In this document: piece by piece, positions 21,070 to 29,556 of the stretch
Numbering within the stretch: the first letter of the stretch is position 1
Layout: each line of letters opens with the position of its first letter
Assembly: GCA_902597055.1 (NCBI GenBank)
Contig: CACJWG010000003.1
Coordinates: 24,114-88,113 of the forward strand
Reading direction: 5' to 3'
DNA length: 64,000 nt
From: an uncultured Pelagibacteraceae bacterium
GTDB lineage: Bacteria; Pseudomonadota; Alphaproteobacteria; Pelagibacterales; Pelagibacteraceae
Made by a program: the position numbers and the translations under genes
Notes under the pieces: generated by a model
Told to the model about the DNA's origin: nothing
Database searches by the model: none
The model's input: only the letters and a program-made list of their open reading frames with translations

Positions 21070-21951
21070 TTAAGCTGCAATTTTTTTTCTAACGAAAGAT
21101 TGATAACTATCTGATAAATCCATTATTGTTTTGCAAACTTTATAAGAATAATTTGATATTTTCGAAACAGGTGTTACCTCTGCTGCAGTTCCTGTTAAGA
21201 AGCATCCTACAAAATCCTTTAATTCGTTAGGTGAGATTTTTCTCTCAATAACTTTGATATTTTTAGATTTTGCAATTTCAATCACGGTTCTTCTAGTAAT
21301 TCCATCTAAGAATGAGTCTGGTACTGGAGTATGTAGTTCCCCTTTAGAATCCTTGAAAAAAATATTTGCACCAGTTGCCTCTGCAACATTTCCCTCGTGA
21401 TCTAACATTAGAGAATCTGTGTAGCCTTGTCTCTCTGCCTCGTGTTTTGACAAAGTGCAAATCATGTAAAGTCCTGAAGCTTTTGTATCCCATGGTATTG
21501 AATCAGGAGAAGGTCTTCTCCAATTTGATATATTTAACTTAATACCTTCAGTTTTAAGTTTAGGATCAAAATAAGATCCCCACTCCCAAGTCGCAATAGC
21601 CACATGAATTTTTGTTTGTTGAGCCGAGATTGCCATCATCTCACTTCCTCTCCAAGCTACAGGTCTTACATAGCCATTTTTTACATTTTGAGCTGATACA
21701 ATTTTTTTTGTTGCAATATTTATGTCGCTCTCAGAATAAGGAATTTCAAAACCCATTCTTTTTGCTGAATAAAAAAATCTTGAAGTATGTTCCTCAAGTT
21801 TAAAGATATTTCCGTCATAAACTCTTTCACCTTCAAATACACAACTTCCATAATGCAAACCATGACTTAAAACATGTAGCTTTACATCAGACCAATCAAC
21901 TAAGTCTGAATTGTACCATATTTTACCGTCTCTTTTATCGTAAGGAATCAT
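21070..21951 (-). CDS. ilvE: Branched-chain amino acid aminotransferase
   Basis: IlvE is a fold-IV PLP enzyme that catalyses the last step of Val/Leu/Ile synthesis. The 293-residue protein has HGLHYGSCVFEGERVYDG (30-47), the PLP lysine K157 in DTKASGLYM, the GNVAEATGANIFF block (188-200; Glu191), and SFLDGITRRTVIEIAK. ilvE beside a MarR and OmpR-type pair is a recurring alphaproteobacterial neighbourhood. The gene diverges from the MarR gene over 65 bp. Confidence 0.95.
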   Translation of the reverse strand: MIPYDKRDGKIWYNSDLVDWSDVKLHVLSHGLHYGSCVFEGERVYDGNIFKLEEHTSRFFYSAKRMGFEIPYSESDINIATKKIVSAQNVKNGYVRPVAWRGSEMMAISAQQTKIHVAIATWEWGSYFDPKLKTEGIKLNISNWRRPSPDSIPWDTKASGLYMICTLSKHEAERQGYTDSLMLDHEGNVAEATGANIFFKDSKGELHTPVPDSFLDGITRRTVIEIAKSKNIKVIERKISPNELKDFVGCFLTGTAAEVTPVSKISNYSYKVCKTIMDLSDSYQSFVRKKIAA

Positions 21952-22016
21952 ATTAAAAAGATTTATTTATAAAAAATATATTCCTATATATAATATGTCA
22001 ATATAACTTACCAATT
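21952..22016. promoter_or_regulatory. Divergent promoter region between ilvE and the MarR gene
   Basis: A perfect TATAAT (21989-21994, plus strand) lies 22 bp before the MarR ATG. On the minus strand TATAAA (complement of 21966-21971) would serve ilvE. ATATT (21978-21982) and AATAT (21992-21996) form a short inverted repeat of the kind MarR proteins can bind, but the region is almost pure A/T, so this could be chance. No -35 consensus is seen. Confidence 0.35.
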
Positions 22017-22460
22017 ATGAAAAATCTTCTTTACCTAAAAGATGAACAATTAAAAGGTTTTATTGAAAAAATCTTTGTTGGTTACAGGGAAACATTTAAC
22101 GATTCAAAAAAAGTACTTAAAAAATACAATTTAGGAACTGCTCATCATAAAGCTCTGCATTTGATATCATTTTATGATGGGATAACTATTACTCAATTAC
22201 TTAACAAGCTAAATGTAACAAAACAAAGTTTAAATAGAGTCATTAATGATTTAAAAAAATTAAATTATCTAGAATTTAAAAAGGATACTAAGGACACAAG
22301 AGTAAAACATATTTTTTTAAATGATAAAGGTAAGAAAATATTTGATGAAATTTTTTTATCCCAAAAAAAAAGGATTTATAAAGCATTACTTAACTCAAGT
22401 TCAAAAGAAGTGATTAATTTTGAATTAGTTTTAAAGAGAATAATTGATGGAAAGCTTTAA
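22017..22460 (+). CDS. MarR-family transcriptional regulator (PetP-like)
   Basis: The 147-residue protein has an N-terminal dimerisation helix, a winged helix-turn-helix (TITQLLNKLNVTKQSLNRVINDLKKLNYLEF, in MarR style, about 58-90) and a wing containing KDTKDTRVKHIFLNDKGKKI. It is followed immediately by an OmpR-type response regulator and a histidine kinase. In Rhodobacter the adjacent petP (MarR) and petR (OmpR) genes are needed for cytochrome bc1 expression. The same order here, with petABC about 8 kb away, makes PetP a reasonable but unproven identity. It overlaps the next gene by 14 bp. Confidence 0.85.
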   Translation: MKNLLYLKDEQLKGFIEKIFVGYRETFNDSKKVLKKYNLGTAHHKALHLISFYDGITITQLLNKLNVTKQSLNRVINDLKKLNYLEFKKDTKDTRVKHIFLNDKGKKIFDEIFLSQKKRIYKALLNSSSKEVINFELVLKRIIDGKL

Positions 22461-23124
22461 ATCACATATTTTAGTAATTGATGATGATGAGGGAATAAGA
22501 TCATTGCTTAAACAATTTTTAAATGAAAACGGTTATCTAGTAAATACTGCATCTAACGCATCAGAGGCTCAAGAAAAAATTTCAATTATTAAATTTGATC
22601 TTTTAGTCTTGGATATAATGATGCCTGGTAAAAGTGGTTTAGAATTTATTTCTGAAAATAAAAATAATTTAAATGTGCCAATCATTTTACTCACAGCCAA
22701 AGGAGAGGCAAGTGAAAGAGTTGAAGGATTGGAAACAGGTGCAGATGATTATTTGCCCAAACCTTTTGAACCTAAGGAGCTTTTATTAAGAATAAATAAT
22801 ATCTTAAAGAAAACGAAAAAAATTAATCTTAAACACGTCCTTGAGTTTGGCTCAATCAGAATAGATTTAAATAAGTTGATGATAACCAATCAAAATAGTA
22901 ATTTCAAAATTAATAATACTGAAAAAATAATTTTAGAAAAAATGATAAATAATCCTGGTAAAGTATTTTCAAGAATTGATATTGGCAATTTAATTAAAAT
23001 CGATAAAGAAAGATCAATTGATGTAATTATTACTAGGCTCAGAAAAAAAATTGAGACAAATCCAAAAAATCCAAAATACTTACAAACAATTAGAGGTTCG
23101 GGCTATGTTCTCTGGGTTGAATAG
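22447..23124 (+). CDS. OmpR-family response regulator (PetR-like)
   Basis: The protein is 225 residues from the ATG at 22447; a TTG three bases earlier is less likely. The receiver domain has the acidic pocket D12-D14 in VIDDDEG, phospho-acceptor D56 in LLVLDIMMPGKSG, the conserved Thr in ILLTAKG and the Lys in YLPKPFEP. The C-terminal winged helix carries EKIILEKMINNPGKVFSR, VIITRLRKKIE and TIRGSGYVLW. It is presumably phosphorylated by the downstream kinase, which overlaps it by 20 bp. It acts in the cytoplasm on DNA; its targets are not known here. Confidence 0.9.
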   Translation: MESFKSHILVIDDDEGIRSLLKQFLNENGYLVNTASNASEAQEKISIIKFDLLVLDIMMPGKSGLEFISENKNNLNVPIILLTAKGEASERVEGLETGADDYLPKPFEPKELLLRINNILKKTKKINLKHVLEFGSIRIDLNKLMITNQNSNFKINNTEKIILEKMINNPGKVFSRIDIGNLIKIDKERSIDVIITRLRKKIETNPKNPKYLQTIRGSGYVLWVE

Positions 23125-24418
23125 TTATATTAAAAGTTTGCTTCCAAAGAGGCTTTTTTATAGAGCGTTATTAATAGTTGCTACACCCATAATAATATTA
23201 CAGGTAATCATATCAATTGTATTTTTCGATAGTCTTTGGATAAAAACTAATAAAGGAATGACTAGGGCTTTAGTAGGAGAAATAAAATTTTTTATAAATG
23301 CCTATGAAAATGAAGAATACGAAAAAGATTATTTAATTAAATTATTCAAAGAGCATCACAATTTCAATGTAAAGTTTCAGACATTTGGAGATCTTCCGGA
23401 AACAAACATGGAAAGATGGTTTAGTCCCATGGATAGAACTCTGAGAAGAGAATTGAAAAATAAATTTAATAATTATTGGTTTGATACAACTAAGTATAAA
23501 GAATTAATTGAGTTGAAGATTGAATATCTTAATGGTTATTTTGAATTTTTAATTCCAAAGAATAGAGTCACTAATACATCGGCCAGATTATTTGCACTAT
23601 GGATAACGTTCCCAGCATTTTTGTTAATTACAATCGCTCTAATCTTCTTAAAAAATCAAACTCGTCCAATAATTAATTTAGCAAAAGCATCAGAAAAATT
23701 TGGCAGAGGCGAAGATGTTGAAGAGTTCAGACCTTCGGGTGCTTTGGAAATAAGACAAGCTGGTTTTGAGTTTGAGAGAATGAGAAAAAGAATATTGAGA
23801 CACTTAAACCAAAGATCTGAAATGCTTTCAGGTATAAGCCATGACTTGAGAACACCGCTGACTAGAATTAAACTTCAACTTGCTTTAATAAAAGACAAAA
23901 AGATTTCACGTAAATTATCTGAAGATGTGGAGGAGATGGAAAAAATGTTAAATGAATACCTTCAATTTACTAGCTCTACATCATCTGAAAAAACTGAACT
24001 TTTTGATATTTCAAAATTACTAAATCATTCAATTATGAAATATGAGAACAAGAACATCTCCTCAAATATAGAGGAAAAGATTTTTTTTAATGGAAGAAAA
24101 AGTTTAATAAATAGATGCATAGATAACTTAATTAATAATTCCCTTAAATACTCAAATAAAGTTTTGGTAAATTTAAAAAAGATTCATAAAAGCTTGGTAA
24201 TTACTGTTGATGACGACGGTCCTGGAATAGCTGAGAGTGAATATGAAAATGTTTTTAAACCGTTTTACAAAATTAATAAGGGAAGAGGTGATTCTAAGTC
24301 TAGTGTTGGCTTGGGTCTATCAATCTCATCAGATGTAGTGAGATCCCACGGGGGTAGTATTACATTGGATAAATCTAGTCTTGGCGGACTAAGGGTTAAG
24401 ATCTCTTTACCTTTTTAA
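23105..24418 (+). CDS. EnvZ-type membrane sensor histidine kinase
   Basis: I place the start at ATG 23105 (437 residues), just inside the end of the regulator gene; an upstream candidate at 23051 would overlap it by 74 bp. There are two membrane segments (about 14-38 and 158-182) flanking a periplasmic domain of about 120 residues. A HAMP linker follows, then the His box GISHDLRTPLTRIK and the ATPase boxes N (NLINNSLKYS), G1 (VDDDGPGI) and G2 (SSVGLGLSIS). It should phosphorylate the adjacent regulator. The stimulus is unknown. The last 23 bp overlap the convergent ubiK. Confidence 0.9.
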   Translation: MFSGLNSYIKSLLPKRLFYRALLIVATPIIILQVIISIVFFDSLWIKTNKGMTRALVGEIKFFINAYENEEYEKDYLIKLFKEHHNFNVKFQTFGDLPETNMERWFSPMDRTLRRELKNKFNNYWFDTTKYKELIELKIEYLNGYFEFLIPKNRVTNTSARLFALWITFPAFLLITIALIFLKNQTRPIINLAKASEKFGRGEDVEEFRPSGALEIRQAGFEFERMRKRILRHLNQRSEMLSGISHDLRTPLTRIKLQLALIKDKKISRKLSEDVEEMEKMLNEYLQFTSSTSSEKTELFDISKLLNHSIMKYENKNISSNIEEKIFFNGRKSLINRCIDNLINNSLKYSNKVLVNLKKIHKSLVITVDDDGPGIAESEYENVFKPFYKINKGRGDSKSSVGLGLSISSDVVRSHGGSITLDKSSLGGLRVKISLPF

Positions 24419-24638
24419 TTTTTTTTGACTTTAAAGCTTTGATTTCTTTTTCTAATTTTTCTAAACGTTTCTTTAGTACCTCAGTTTCCTCTTTGGTAGA
24501 AATCTTCATCCTCAAAACAATCTCGTCCCTTTGAGATTTTACAATATTAACGATTTCTTCGCTTAAATCTTTATAAGATATAATTCCTTGTTCAAATAAT
24601 TTTGCAAATTTTTCAATGATAAATTTAGACTTTGACAT
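24396..24638 (-). CDS. ubiK: UbiK-type accessory factor (BMFP domain)
   Basis: The 80-residue protein has the BMFP family layout. An N-terminal amphipathic region (FAKLFEQGIISYKDLSEEI) is followed by a C-terminal coiled coil (LKKRLEKLEKEIKALKSKK). UbiK/YqiC supports aerobic ubiquinone biosynthesis by helping the late Ubi enzymes; other members promote membrane fusion in vitro. Length and the basic tail fit. It shares its 44-bp upstream region with lgt and overlaps the histidine-kinase stop. Confidence 0.75.
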   Translation of the reverse strand: MSKSKFIIEKFAKLFEQGIISYKDLSEEIVNIVKSQRDEIVLRMKISTKEETEVLKKRLEKLEKEIKALKSKKIKKVKRS

Positions 24639-24682
24639 ATTTTTTTTTTTTACGATAGTATATCTTATATTTCATTTTTATA

Positions 24683-25447
24683 ATGTTTGTAAATAATCTA
24701 GATCCTGTCGCATTTGAATTTTTATCCTTTCAAATAAGGTGGTATTCATTAGCATATATTTTTGGTTTTTTAATAGGTTGGTTTTATATCAAAAATTTCT
24801 TAATTAAAGATTTGAGGGAAAAAACTTTAGTCGACGATTTTATCTCTTATCTAATTTTAGGAGTAATTATTGGTGGAAGGCTAGGCTATGTAATTTTTTA
24901 CAATTTTTTTTATTATTTAAGTCATCCTTTTGAAATATTTTTTATTTGGCAAGGTGGTATGTCTTTCCACGGTGGCCTGCTAGGTGTTTGCTTAACCACT
25001 TATATATTTACTCAAAAATATAACTTAAACTTTTTTAGATATACAGATTTTGTATCCCTTGCAGCACCGATAGGAATTTTTTTAGGTAGGGTTGCAAATT
25101 TTATAAATTCTGAACTTTACGGCAGAGAAACTGATTTTATTTTTTCAGTTAATTTTAATAAGGTAGATAATCTTTTTAGACATCCTTCGCAATTATACGA
25201 AAGTTTTTTTGAAGGTATTGTTTTGTTCATAATTCTAAATTTCCTTTGGAAAAAATTTTCAGAAGTTCCTGGAGTAATATCGTCACTATTTTTAATTTTT
25301 TATTCTCTTTTTAGATTTATAATTGAGTTTACAAGGGAGCCAGATGCTCATCTGGGTATCTTAATGAATATTTTTACATACGGGCAAATGTTATCAATTG
25401 CATTTTTTATATCTGGAGTAATACTTTTTAAATTAGTAAAAAAATGA
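24683..25447 (+). CDS. lgt: Prolipoprotein diacylglyceryl transferase
   Basis: Lgt attaches diacylglycerol from phosphatidylglycerol to the lipobox Cys of prolipoproteins in the inner membrane. The 254-residue protein has about seven membrane segments and the family motifs: IRWYSLAYIFGFLIGW, GGRLGYVIFYN, the essential His in MSFHGGLLG, and the Lgt signature FLGRVANFINSELYGR. A REPDAHLG segment follows near the end. It heads a long plus-strand run ending at ychF and overlaps the next gene by 4 bp (ATGA). Confidence 0.96.
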   Translation: MFVNNLDPVAFEFLSFQIRWYSLAYIFGFLIGWFYIKNFLIKDLREKTLVDDFISYLILGVIIGGRLGYVIFYNFFYYLSHPFEIFFIWQGGMSFHGGLLGVCLTTYIFTQKYNLNFFRYTDFVSLAAPIGIFLGRVANFINSELYGRETDFIFSVNFNKVDNLFRHPSQLYESFFEGIVLFIILNFLWKKFSEVPGVISSLFLIFYSLFRFIIEFTREPDAHLGILMNIFTYGQMLSIAFFISGVILFKLVKK

Positions 25448-26493
25448 TCGCTAAGGCTCAATCATTAGATAATTTTATTGATAAATCTCTTTATGAAAAA
25501 AATAAAGGTTATTATCAAAGAAAAATGGAATTTGGTGGAAGAGGAGATTTTATTACCTCTCCAGGAATTTCAAAACTTTTTTCTGAAATGATTGCTATTT
25601 GGGTTGTATCGTTTTGGGAAAATTTAAATAAACCAGAAAAAATCAATTTAGTAGAATTGGGTGCAGGAAATGGGGAACTCATAGAAGTCTTAATTAATAC
25701 ATTAAATAAATTAGAAATTGTAAAAGATAAATTCAAATTTTTTATTTTTGAAAAAAGTGCGTCTCTTAAAAAATTACAAAAAAAAAAATTTTCAAAAAGT
25801 GTTAAGTGGTTGGATAATTTTGATAAATTACCTAATTCTCCAACTATATTTTTGGCTAATGAATTTTTTGATGCTTTGCCAATAAAGCAGTTTATTAAAA
25901 TAAATGAGGAATGGCATGAAAATTTTGTATTATTAAATAAAAGTGGAAAATTCTCTCTTGAGAAGAAAAAAGTTACTAAAAAAAAGATGGAGAAAATTTT
26001 TAATCAAGGGATCGACGAAAATCAAAATTTTATAGAATTTTCACCTTTAATGGTCAAATATCTAAAAAGTATTTGTAAAAAAATCAAATCTTCTGCAGGG
26101 GGTATTTTATTAATTGATTATGGTACCTCTGACAAAAAAATGTACGATAGTTTACAAGGGATTAAAAATCACAAAAAAGTAAATATTTTTGATGACTACC
26201 AAAATATTGATATAACTCATCATGTAAATTTTAACTTTATTAAACAAATTGTTAATTTAAATGGATTAAAAGTTGGTGGTATTACAAATCAAGGAAATTT
26301 TTTAAAAAACATGGGAATAGATTTAAGAGCTGAAATAGTATCGAAAAAAATGAGTTTCCTAAAAAAAACAGATCTTTACACAAGAATAAGAAGGCTAACA
26401 CACAAAGATGAGATGGGTGAATTATTTAAAGTAATGTTTGTAACCAAGAAGGACAATAATTTTAAGACTGGGTTTAATGACATTAAAATCTAA
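25444..26493 (+). CDS. SAM-dependent methyltransferase, MidA/NDUFAF7 family
   Basis: The 349-residue protein matches the DUF185/MidA family. The family motif GGRGDFITSPGISKLFSEMIAIW is covered at about 31-53, the SAM-binding strand is LVELGAGNGELIEVLI, and FLANEFFDALPIKQF and LLIDYG follow. The mitochondrial homologue NDUFAF7 methylates an Arg of a complex I subunit and is needed for its assembly. A similar role is plausible but unproven here. lgt-midA-pgeF order is common in alphaproteobacteria. It overlaps lgt by 4 bp and pgeF by 17 bp. Confidence 0.88.
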   Translation: MIAKAQSLDNFIDKSLYEKNKGYYQRKMEFGGRGDFITSPGISKLFSEMIAIWVVSFWENLNKPEKINLVELGAGNGELIEVLINTLNKLEIVKDKFKFFIFEKSASLKKLQKKKFSKSVKWLDNFDKLPNSPTIFLANEFFDALPIKQFIKINEEWHENFVLLNKSGKFSLEKKKVTKKKMEKIFNQGIDENQNFIEFSPLMVKYLKSICKKIKSSAGGILLIDYGTSDKKMYDSLQGIKNHKKVNIFDDYQNIDITHHVNFNFIKQIVNLNGLKVGGITNQGNFLKNMGIDLRAEIVSKKMSFLKKTDLYTRIRRLTHKDEMGELFKVMFVTKKDNNFKTGFNDIKI

Positions 26494-27232
26494 AAAATTA
26501 GTAAAGTTTAAAAATATTTCACATGGTTTTTTTGGAAAAAAAGGAGGAGTATCAAATGGAATTTATAGTGCCTTAAATTGTGGACCCGGTTCTAATGATA
26601 AAATTTCTAATGTTAAAAAAAATTTAAAAATTGTCTCGAAAAAAATTAAAGTTTCTCCAAAAAACCTAATATTGCTTAAACAAACACATAGTAATAAGTG
26701 TCACTTTATCTTGAAAAGACCCTCAAAAAAACTTGTTGGAGATGGATTGATTACAACAAAAAAAAATTTAGCTTTAGGTATTTTAACTGCTGATTGTGCA
26801 CCAGTTCTTATTTATGACAAAAAATTGCCAATGATTGCAGCTATCCATGTTGGTTGGAAGGGCGCTTTTAAAAACATTCTAAAAAAGTGTATAAAATTTA
26901 TGATTAAAAAAGGCTCTAAAAACCAAAATATATCTGCAGTCATAGGTCCATCAATATTTAGGGAAAACTATGAGGTAAAGAGGAATTTTATGAAAAAATT
27001 TTTAAACCTTAATAGTCGAAATCGTAAATTTTTTTACTTTAAAAAAAGTAGAATCTTTTTTAATTTAAAAGAATTTATCAAATCTCAGTTAAAATCATTA
27101 AAGATTAATAATATAGATATAATTAACAAAGATACTTTCAAAAATAGGACTGAATTCTTTAGTGCAAGGAGAGCTTTAAAAAATAAAGAGAATGATTATG
27201 GTAGAAATATATCTATAATTATGCTTAAATAA
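26477..27232 (+). CDS. pgeF: Purine nucleoside phosphorylase-type laccase-domain protein (YfiH/PgeF)
   Basis: The 251-residue protein has the multicopper-oxidase-like fold motifs of YfiH. HGFFGKKGGVSNGIYSALN opens the domain, the zinc/copper ligands are the His in LLKQTHSN, Cys in ILTADCAPVLIYD and His in AIHVGWKGAFKN, and VIGPSI follows. Relatives have been described as purine nucleoside phosphorylases or adenosine deaminases, and as peptidoglycan-editing factors, so the precise function is unsettled. It is Lys-rich and lies 13 bp upstream of prs. Confidence 0.9.
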   Translation: MTLKSKKLVKFKNISHGFFGKKGGVSNGIYSALNCGPGSNDKISNVKKNLKIVSKKIKVSPKNLILLKQTHSNKCHFILKRPSKKLVGDGLITTKKNLALGILTADCAPVLIYDKKLPMIAAIHVGWKGAFKNILKKCIKFMIKKGSKNQNISAVIGPSIFRENYEVKRNFMKKFLNLNSRNRKFFYFKKSRIFFNLKEFIKSQLKSLKINNIDIINKDTFKNRTEFFSARRALKNKENDYGRNISIIMLK

Positions 27233-27245
27233 CTTTTTCTAAAAA

Positions 27246-28178
27246 ATGAAACTTCTCACAGGAAACAGCAATAAAAATCTCAGTTCAAAAATTGCAAAAT
27301 ATTTAAAAGAAAAACTTGTAAATTCTAATATAAGAAAGTTTAAAGACGGTGAAATTTATGTAGAGATAAACGAAAATATAAGAGGTAATAATATTTTTTT
27401 CATTCAGTCAGTTTCTTCCCCAGCAAATGACAATTTAATGGAAATGTTACTTTGTATAGATGCTCTTAAAAGATCATCTGCTAAAAATATTACAGCAGTA
27501 ATTCCTTATTTTGGTTACGCAAGACAAGATAGAAAAGTAGTTCCTAGAACTTCTATTTCTGCAAAACTAGTTTCAAATTTAATTACAAAAGCAGGAGCAG
27601 ATAGAGTTGTTACTGTAGATTTGCACGCTGGTCAAATTCAAGGTTTTTTTGATATTCCGGTAGATAACCTTTTTACAACACCGTTATTTGCAAGACATAT
27701 TAAGAAAAAAATTAAAAGTAAAAATATAATTTGTGTTGCGCCTGACGTCGGAGGAGTTGAGCGAACAAGAGCTCTGGGAAGAAATTTAAATGTAGGACTT
27801 GCAATTATTGACAAGAGAAGACCAAAGCCTGGCCAATCTCAAGTCATGAATGTAATTGGAGATGTAAAAGGAAAAACTTGCATAATAAATGATGACATAA
27901 TTGACTCTGGTGGAACAATTATAAATGCTGCTAAGGCTCTTAAACAAAGAGGTGCAAAAGACGTTTATGTTTATATTACTCACGGAGTTTTAAGTGGAGA
28001 TGCTGTGAAAGCTATTAAAAATTCTCCAATCAAAAAACTTGTTATTACAGACACAATTAATAATGAGAATAAAGTAAGATCCGCCAAAAATATTGAAATT
28101 TTGTCAATTTCTAACTTAATGGGTGAAGCAATTAGAAGGATATCAAATTCTACATCTGTTTCATTTTTGTTTAAATAA
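27246..28178 (+). CDS. prs: Ribose-phosphate pyrophosphokinase
   Basis: Prs makes PRPP from ribose-5-phosphate and ATP for nucleotide, His and Trp synthesis. The 310-residue protein has FKDGEIYVEI, the ATP-binding FFGYARQDRK-type segment (YFGYARQDRK), the metal-binding DLHAGQIQGFFDIPVDN, and the PRPP loop INDDIIDSGGTI. Length is standard. prs-rplY-pth-ychF is a conserved bacterial gene order and all four lie on the same strand here. Confidence 0.97.
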   Translation: MKLLTGNSNKNLSSKIAKYLKEKLVNSNIRKFKDGEIYVEINENIRGNNIFFIQSVSSPANDNLMEMLLCIDALKRSSAKNITAVIPYFGYARQDRKVVPRTSISAKLVSNLITKAGADRVVTVDLHAGQIQGFFDIPVDNLFTTPLFARHIKKKIKSKNIICVAPDVGGVERTRALGRNLNVGLAIIDKRRPKPGQSQVMNVIGDVKGKTCIINDDIIDSGGTIINAAKALKQRGAKDVYVYITHGVLSGDAVKAIKNSPIKKLVITDTINNENKVRSAKNIEILSISNLMGEAIRRISNSTSVSFLFK

Positions 28179-28191
28179 TTTACTTGTTTTA

Positions 28192-28209
28192 TTAACTAAC
28201 TTGAGTTAA
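28192..28209. promoter_or_regulatory. Inverted repeat upstream of rplY
   Basis: TTAACT (28192-28197) and AGTTAA (28204-28209) form a perfect 6-bp inverted repeat with a 6-nt spacer in the 45-bp prs-rplY gap. It could be an operator or an mRNA hairpin in the rplY leader. In AT-rich DNA a repeat this short is weak evidence. Confidence 0.25.
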
Positions 28210-28223
28210 AACGCTTTTTCTTT

Positions 28224-28964
28224 ATGAATACGATTGATGCGAGTTTAAGAAATACTAAAACTTCTGGTGAAGTAAATAAACTAAGGTCAGAAGGTAATGT
28301 TCCTGGTATAGTCTATGGTGGAAAATCTGAAACTCAAAAAATATCTATATCAAAAAAATTATTGAAAAATTTAATTGAGAAAGAGAACTTTTTATCAAGT
28401 ATATTAAATTTAAAAATTGACGGTAAAGATGAAAATGTTTTACCTAAAGAAATTTCTTACGATATCTTAACTGACGATCCAATTCATATTGACTTTTTAA
28501 GAATTGTAAAAGGTTCAAGTGTAATAATTGAAATACCAGTAAATTTTATCAATACAGAAAAATCTCCTGGTTTGAAAAGAGGTGGTGTATTAAATATAGT
28601 TCGTAGGAAAGTAGAATTAAAATGTCCATCTGAAAACATTCCAAATGAACTGGTTGTTGATTTAGATGGAGTTGATATAGGACATTCTTTTAAAATTTCT
28701 TCAATTAAACTTCCTGAAAATGTTGAACCAACTATTCGTGGTAGAGACTTTGTGATCGCAACTGTGGCAGCACCAACAGTTATTAAAGAACCAGAAAAAC
28801 CAGCAGAGACAGAAGAAGGAGCAGAAGGTGCGGAAGCAGCTGCTGCAACTGGTGAAGGAGCTGCAGAAACTGGTGATGCAAAAGATGCTAAAGGGGCTGA
28901 GGGTGAGAAAAAAGAAGCTGATAAAAAAGAGGACCCAAAAAAAGGTCAGCCAGAAAAAAAATAA
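28224..28964 (+). CDS. rplY: 50S ribosomal protein L25/general stress protein Ctc
   Basis: L25 binds 5S rRNA. The 246-residue protein has the L25 domain (GEVNKLRSEGNVPGIVYGG) followed by the TL5 beta domain (IHIDFLRIVKGSSVIIEIPV to about 195), the long CTC form. The final 55 or so residues are a low-complexity Ala/Glu/Gly/Lys tail (EGAEGAEAAAATGEGAAETG, then Lys-rich). The codons of this tail are visibly richer in G and C than the neighbouring DNA. An extended acidic tail occurs in other alphaproteobacterial L25 proteins; its role is unclear. Confidence 0.95.
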   Translation: MNTIDASLRNTKTSGEVNKLRSEGNVPGIVYGGKSETQKISISKKLLKNLIEKENFLSSILNLKIDGKDENVLPKEISYDILTDDPIHIDFLRIVKGSSVIIEIPVNFINTEKSPGLKRGGVLNIVRRKVELKCPSENIPNELVVDLDGVDIGHSFKISSIKLPENVEPTIRGRDFVIATVAAPTVIKEPEKPAETEEGAEGAEAAAATGEGAAETGDAKDAKGAEGEKKEADKKEDPKKGQPEKK

Positions 28965-28991
28965 TTTACAATTGAAGAATTTAATTAAATA

Positions 28992-29552
28992 ATGTTACTA
29001 TTTGTTGGCCTAGGAAATCCTACACCGAATTCTGAAAATAATAGACACAACATCGGTTTTAAAATTATTGACGCAATAAATAATAAATTTAAGTTATCAA
29101 AACAAAAACCAAAATTTAAAGGACTTCTCACAACCGGAAACATCAATAATAAAAAAGTTTATGCAATAAAGCCTCTAACCTTTATGAATAATTCAGGAAT
29201 ATGTATCAGAGAATTAATGGAGTACTTTAAAATTGATGCAGAGGATGTAATTGTTTTCCATGATGATTTAGATATTGATTTTGGGAAAGTTAAAGCAAAG
29301 TTTGGGGGCTCAGATGCAGGACATAATGGTATTGCCTCAATTGATAAGTTTATAGGAAAAGAATATTCAAGAGTTCGAATTGGTATTGGCAAACCAAAAA
29401 ATAACATAGCAGTAAATGACCACGTCCTGAAAGATTTTGATGAAGATGAGAAAACAGAACTTGAATCAATAAAAGAAAATATCACAGATAATTTATCAAT
29501 TCTCATTGAAAAAAAACTGGACTTATTTTCAAGTACCGTAAACAATAAATAA
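28992..29552 (+). CDS. pth: Peptidyl-tRNA hydrolase
   Basis: Pth releases tRNA from prematurely terminated peptidyl-tRNA. The 186-residue protein has FVGLGNPTPNSENNRHNIGF, with the catalytic His near residue 20, KPLTFMNNSG, the Asp-containing FHDDLDIDFGKVKAKFGGSD, and GHNGIASI. Length and motif order are standard. It sits between rplY and ychF, as in many proteobacteria. Confidence 0.97.
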   Translation: MLLFVGLGNPTPNSENNRHNIGFKIIDAINNKFKLSKQKPKFKGLLTTGNINNKKVYAIKPLTFMNNSGICIRELMEYFKIDAEDVIVFHDDLDIDFGKVKAKFGGSDAGHNGIASIDKFIGKEYSRVRIGIGKPKNNIAVNDHVLKDFDEDEKTELESIKENITDNLSILIEKKLDLFSSTVNNK

Positions 29553-29556
29553 TTAA

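Noticed and set aside
23051..23104. Upstream start of the histidine kinase
   Set aside because: It would overlap the response regulator by 74 bp and add a charged segment without homology; ATG 23105 fits better.
29159..29545. 128-codon ORF opposite pth
   Set aside because: It is an antisense shadow of a well-conserved gene, with no start context or homology seen.
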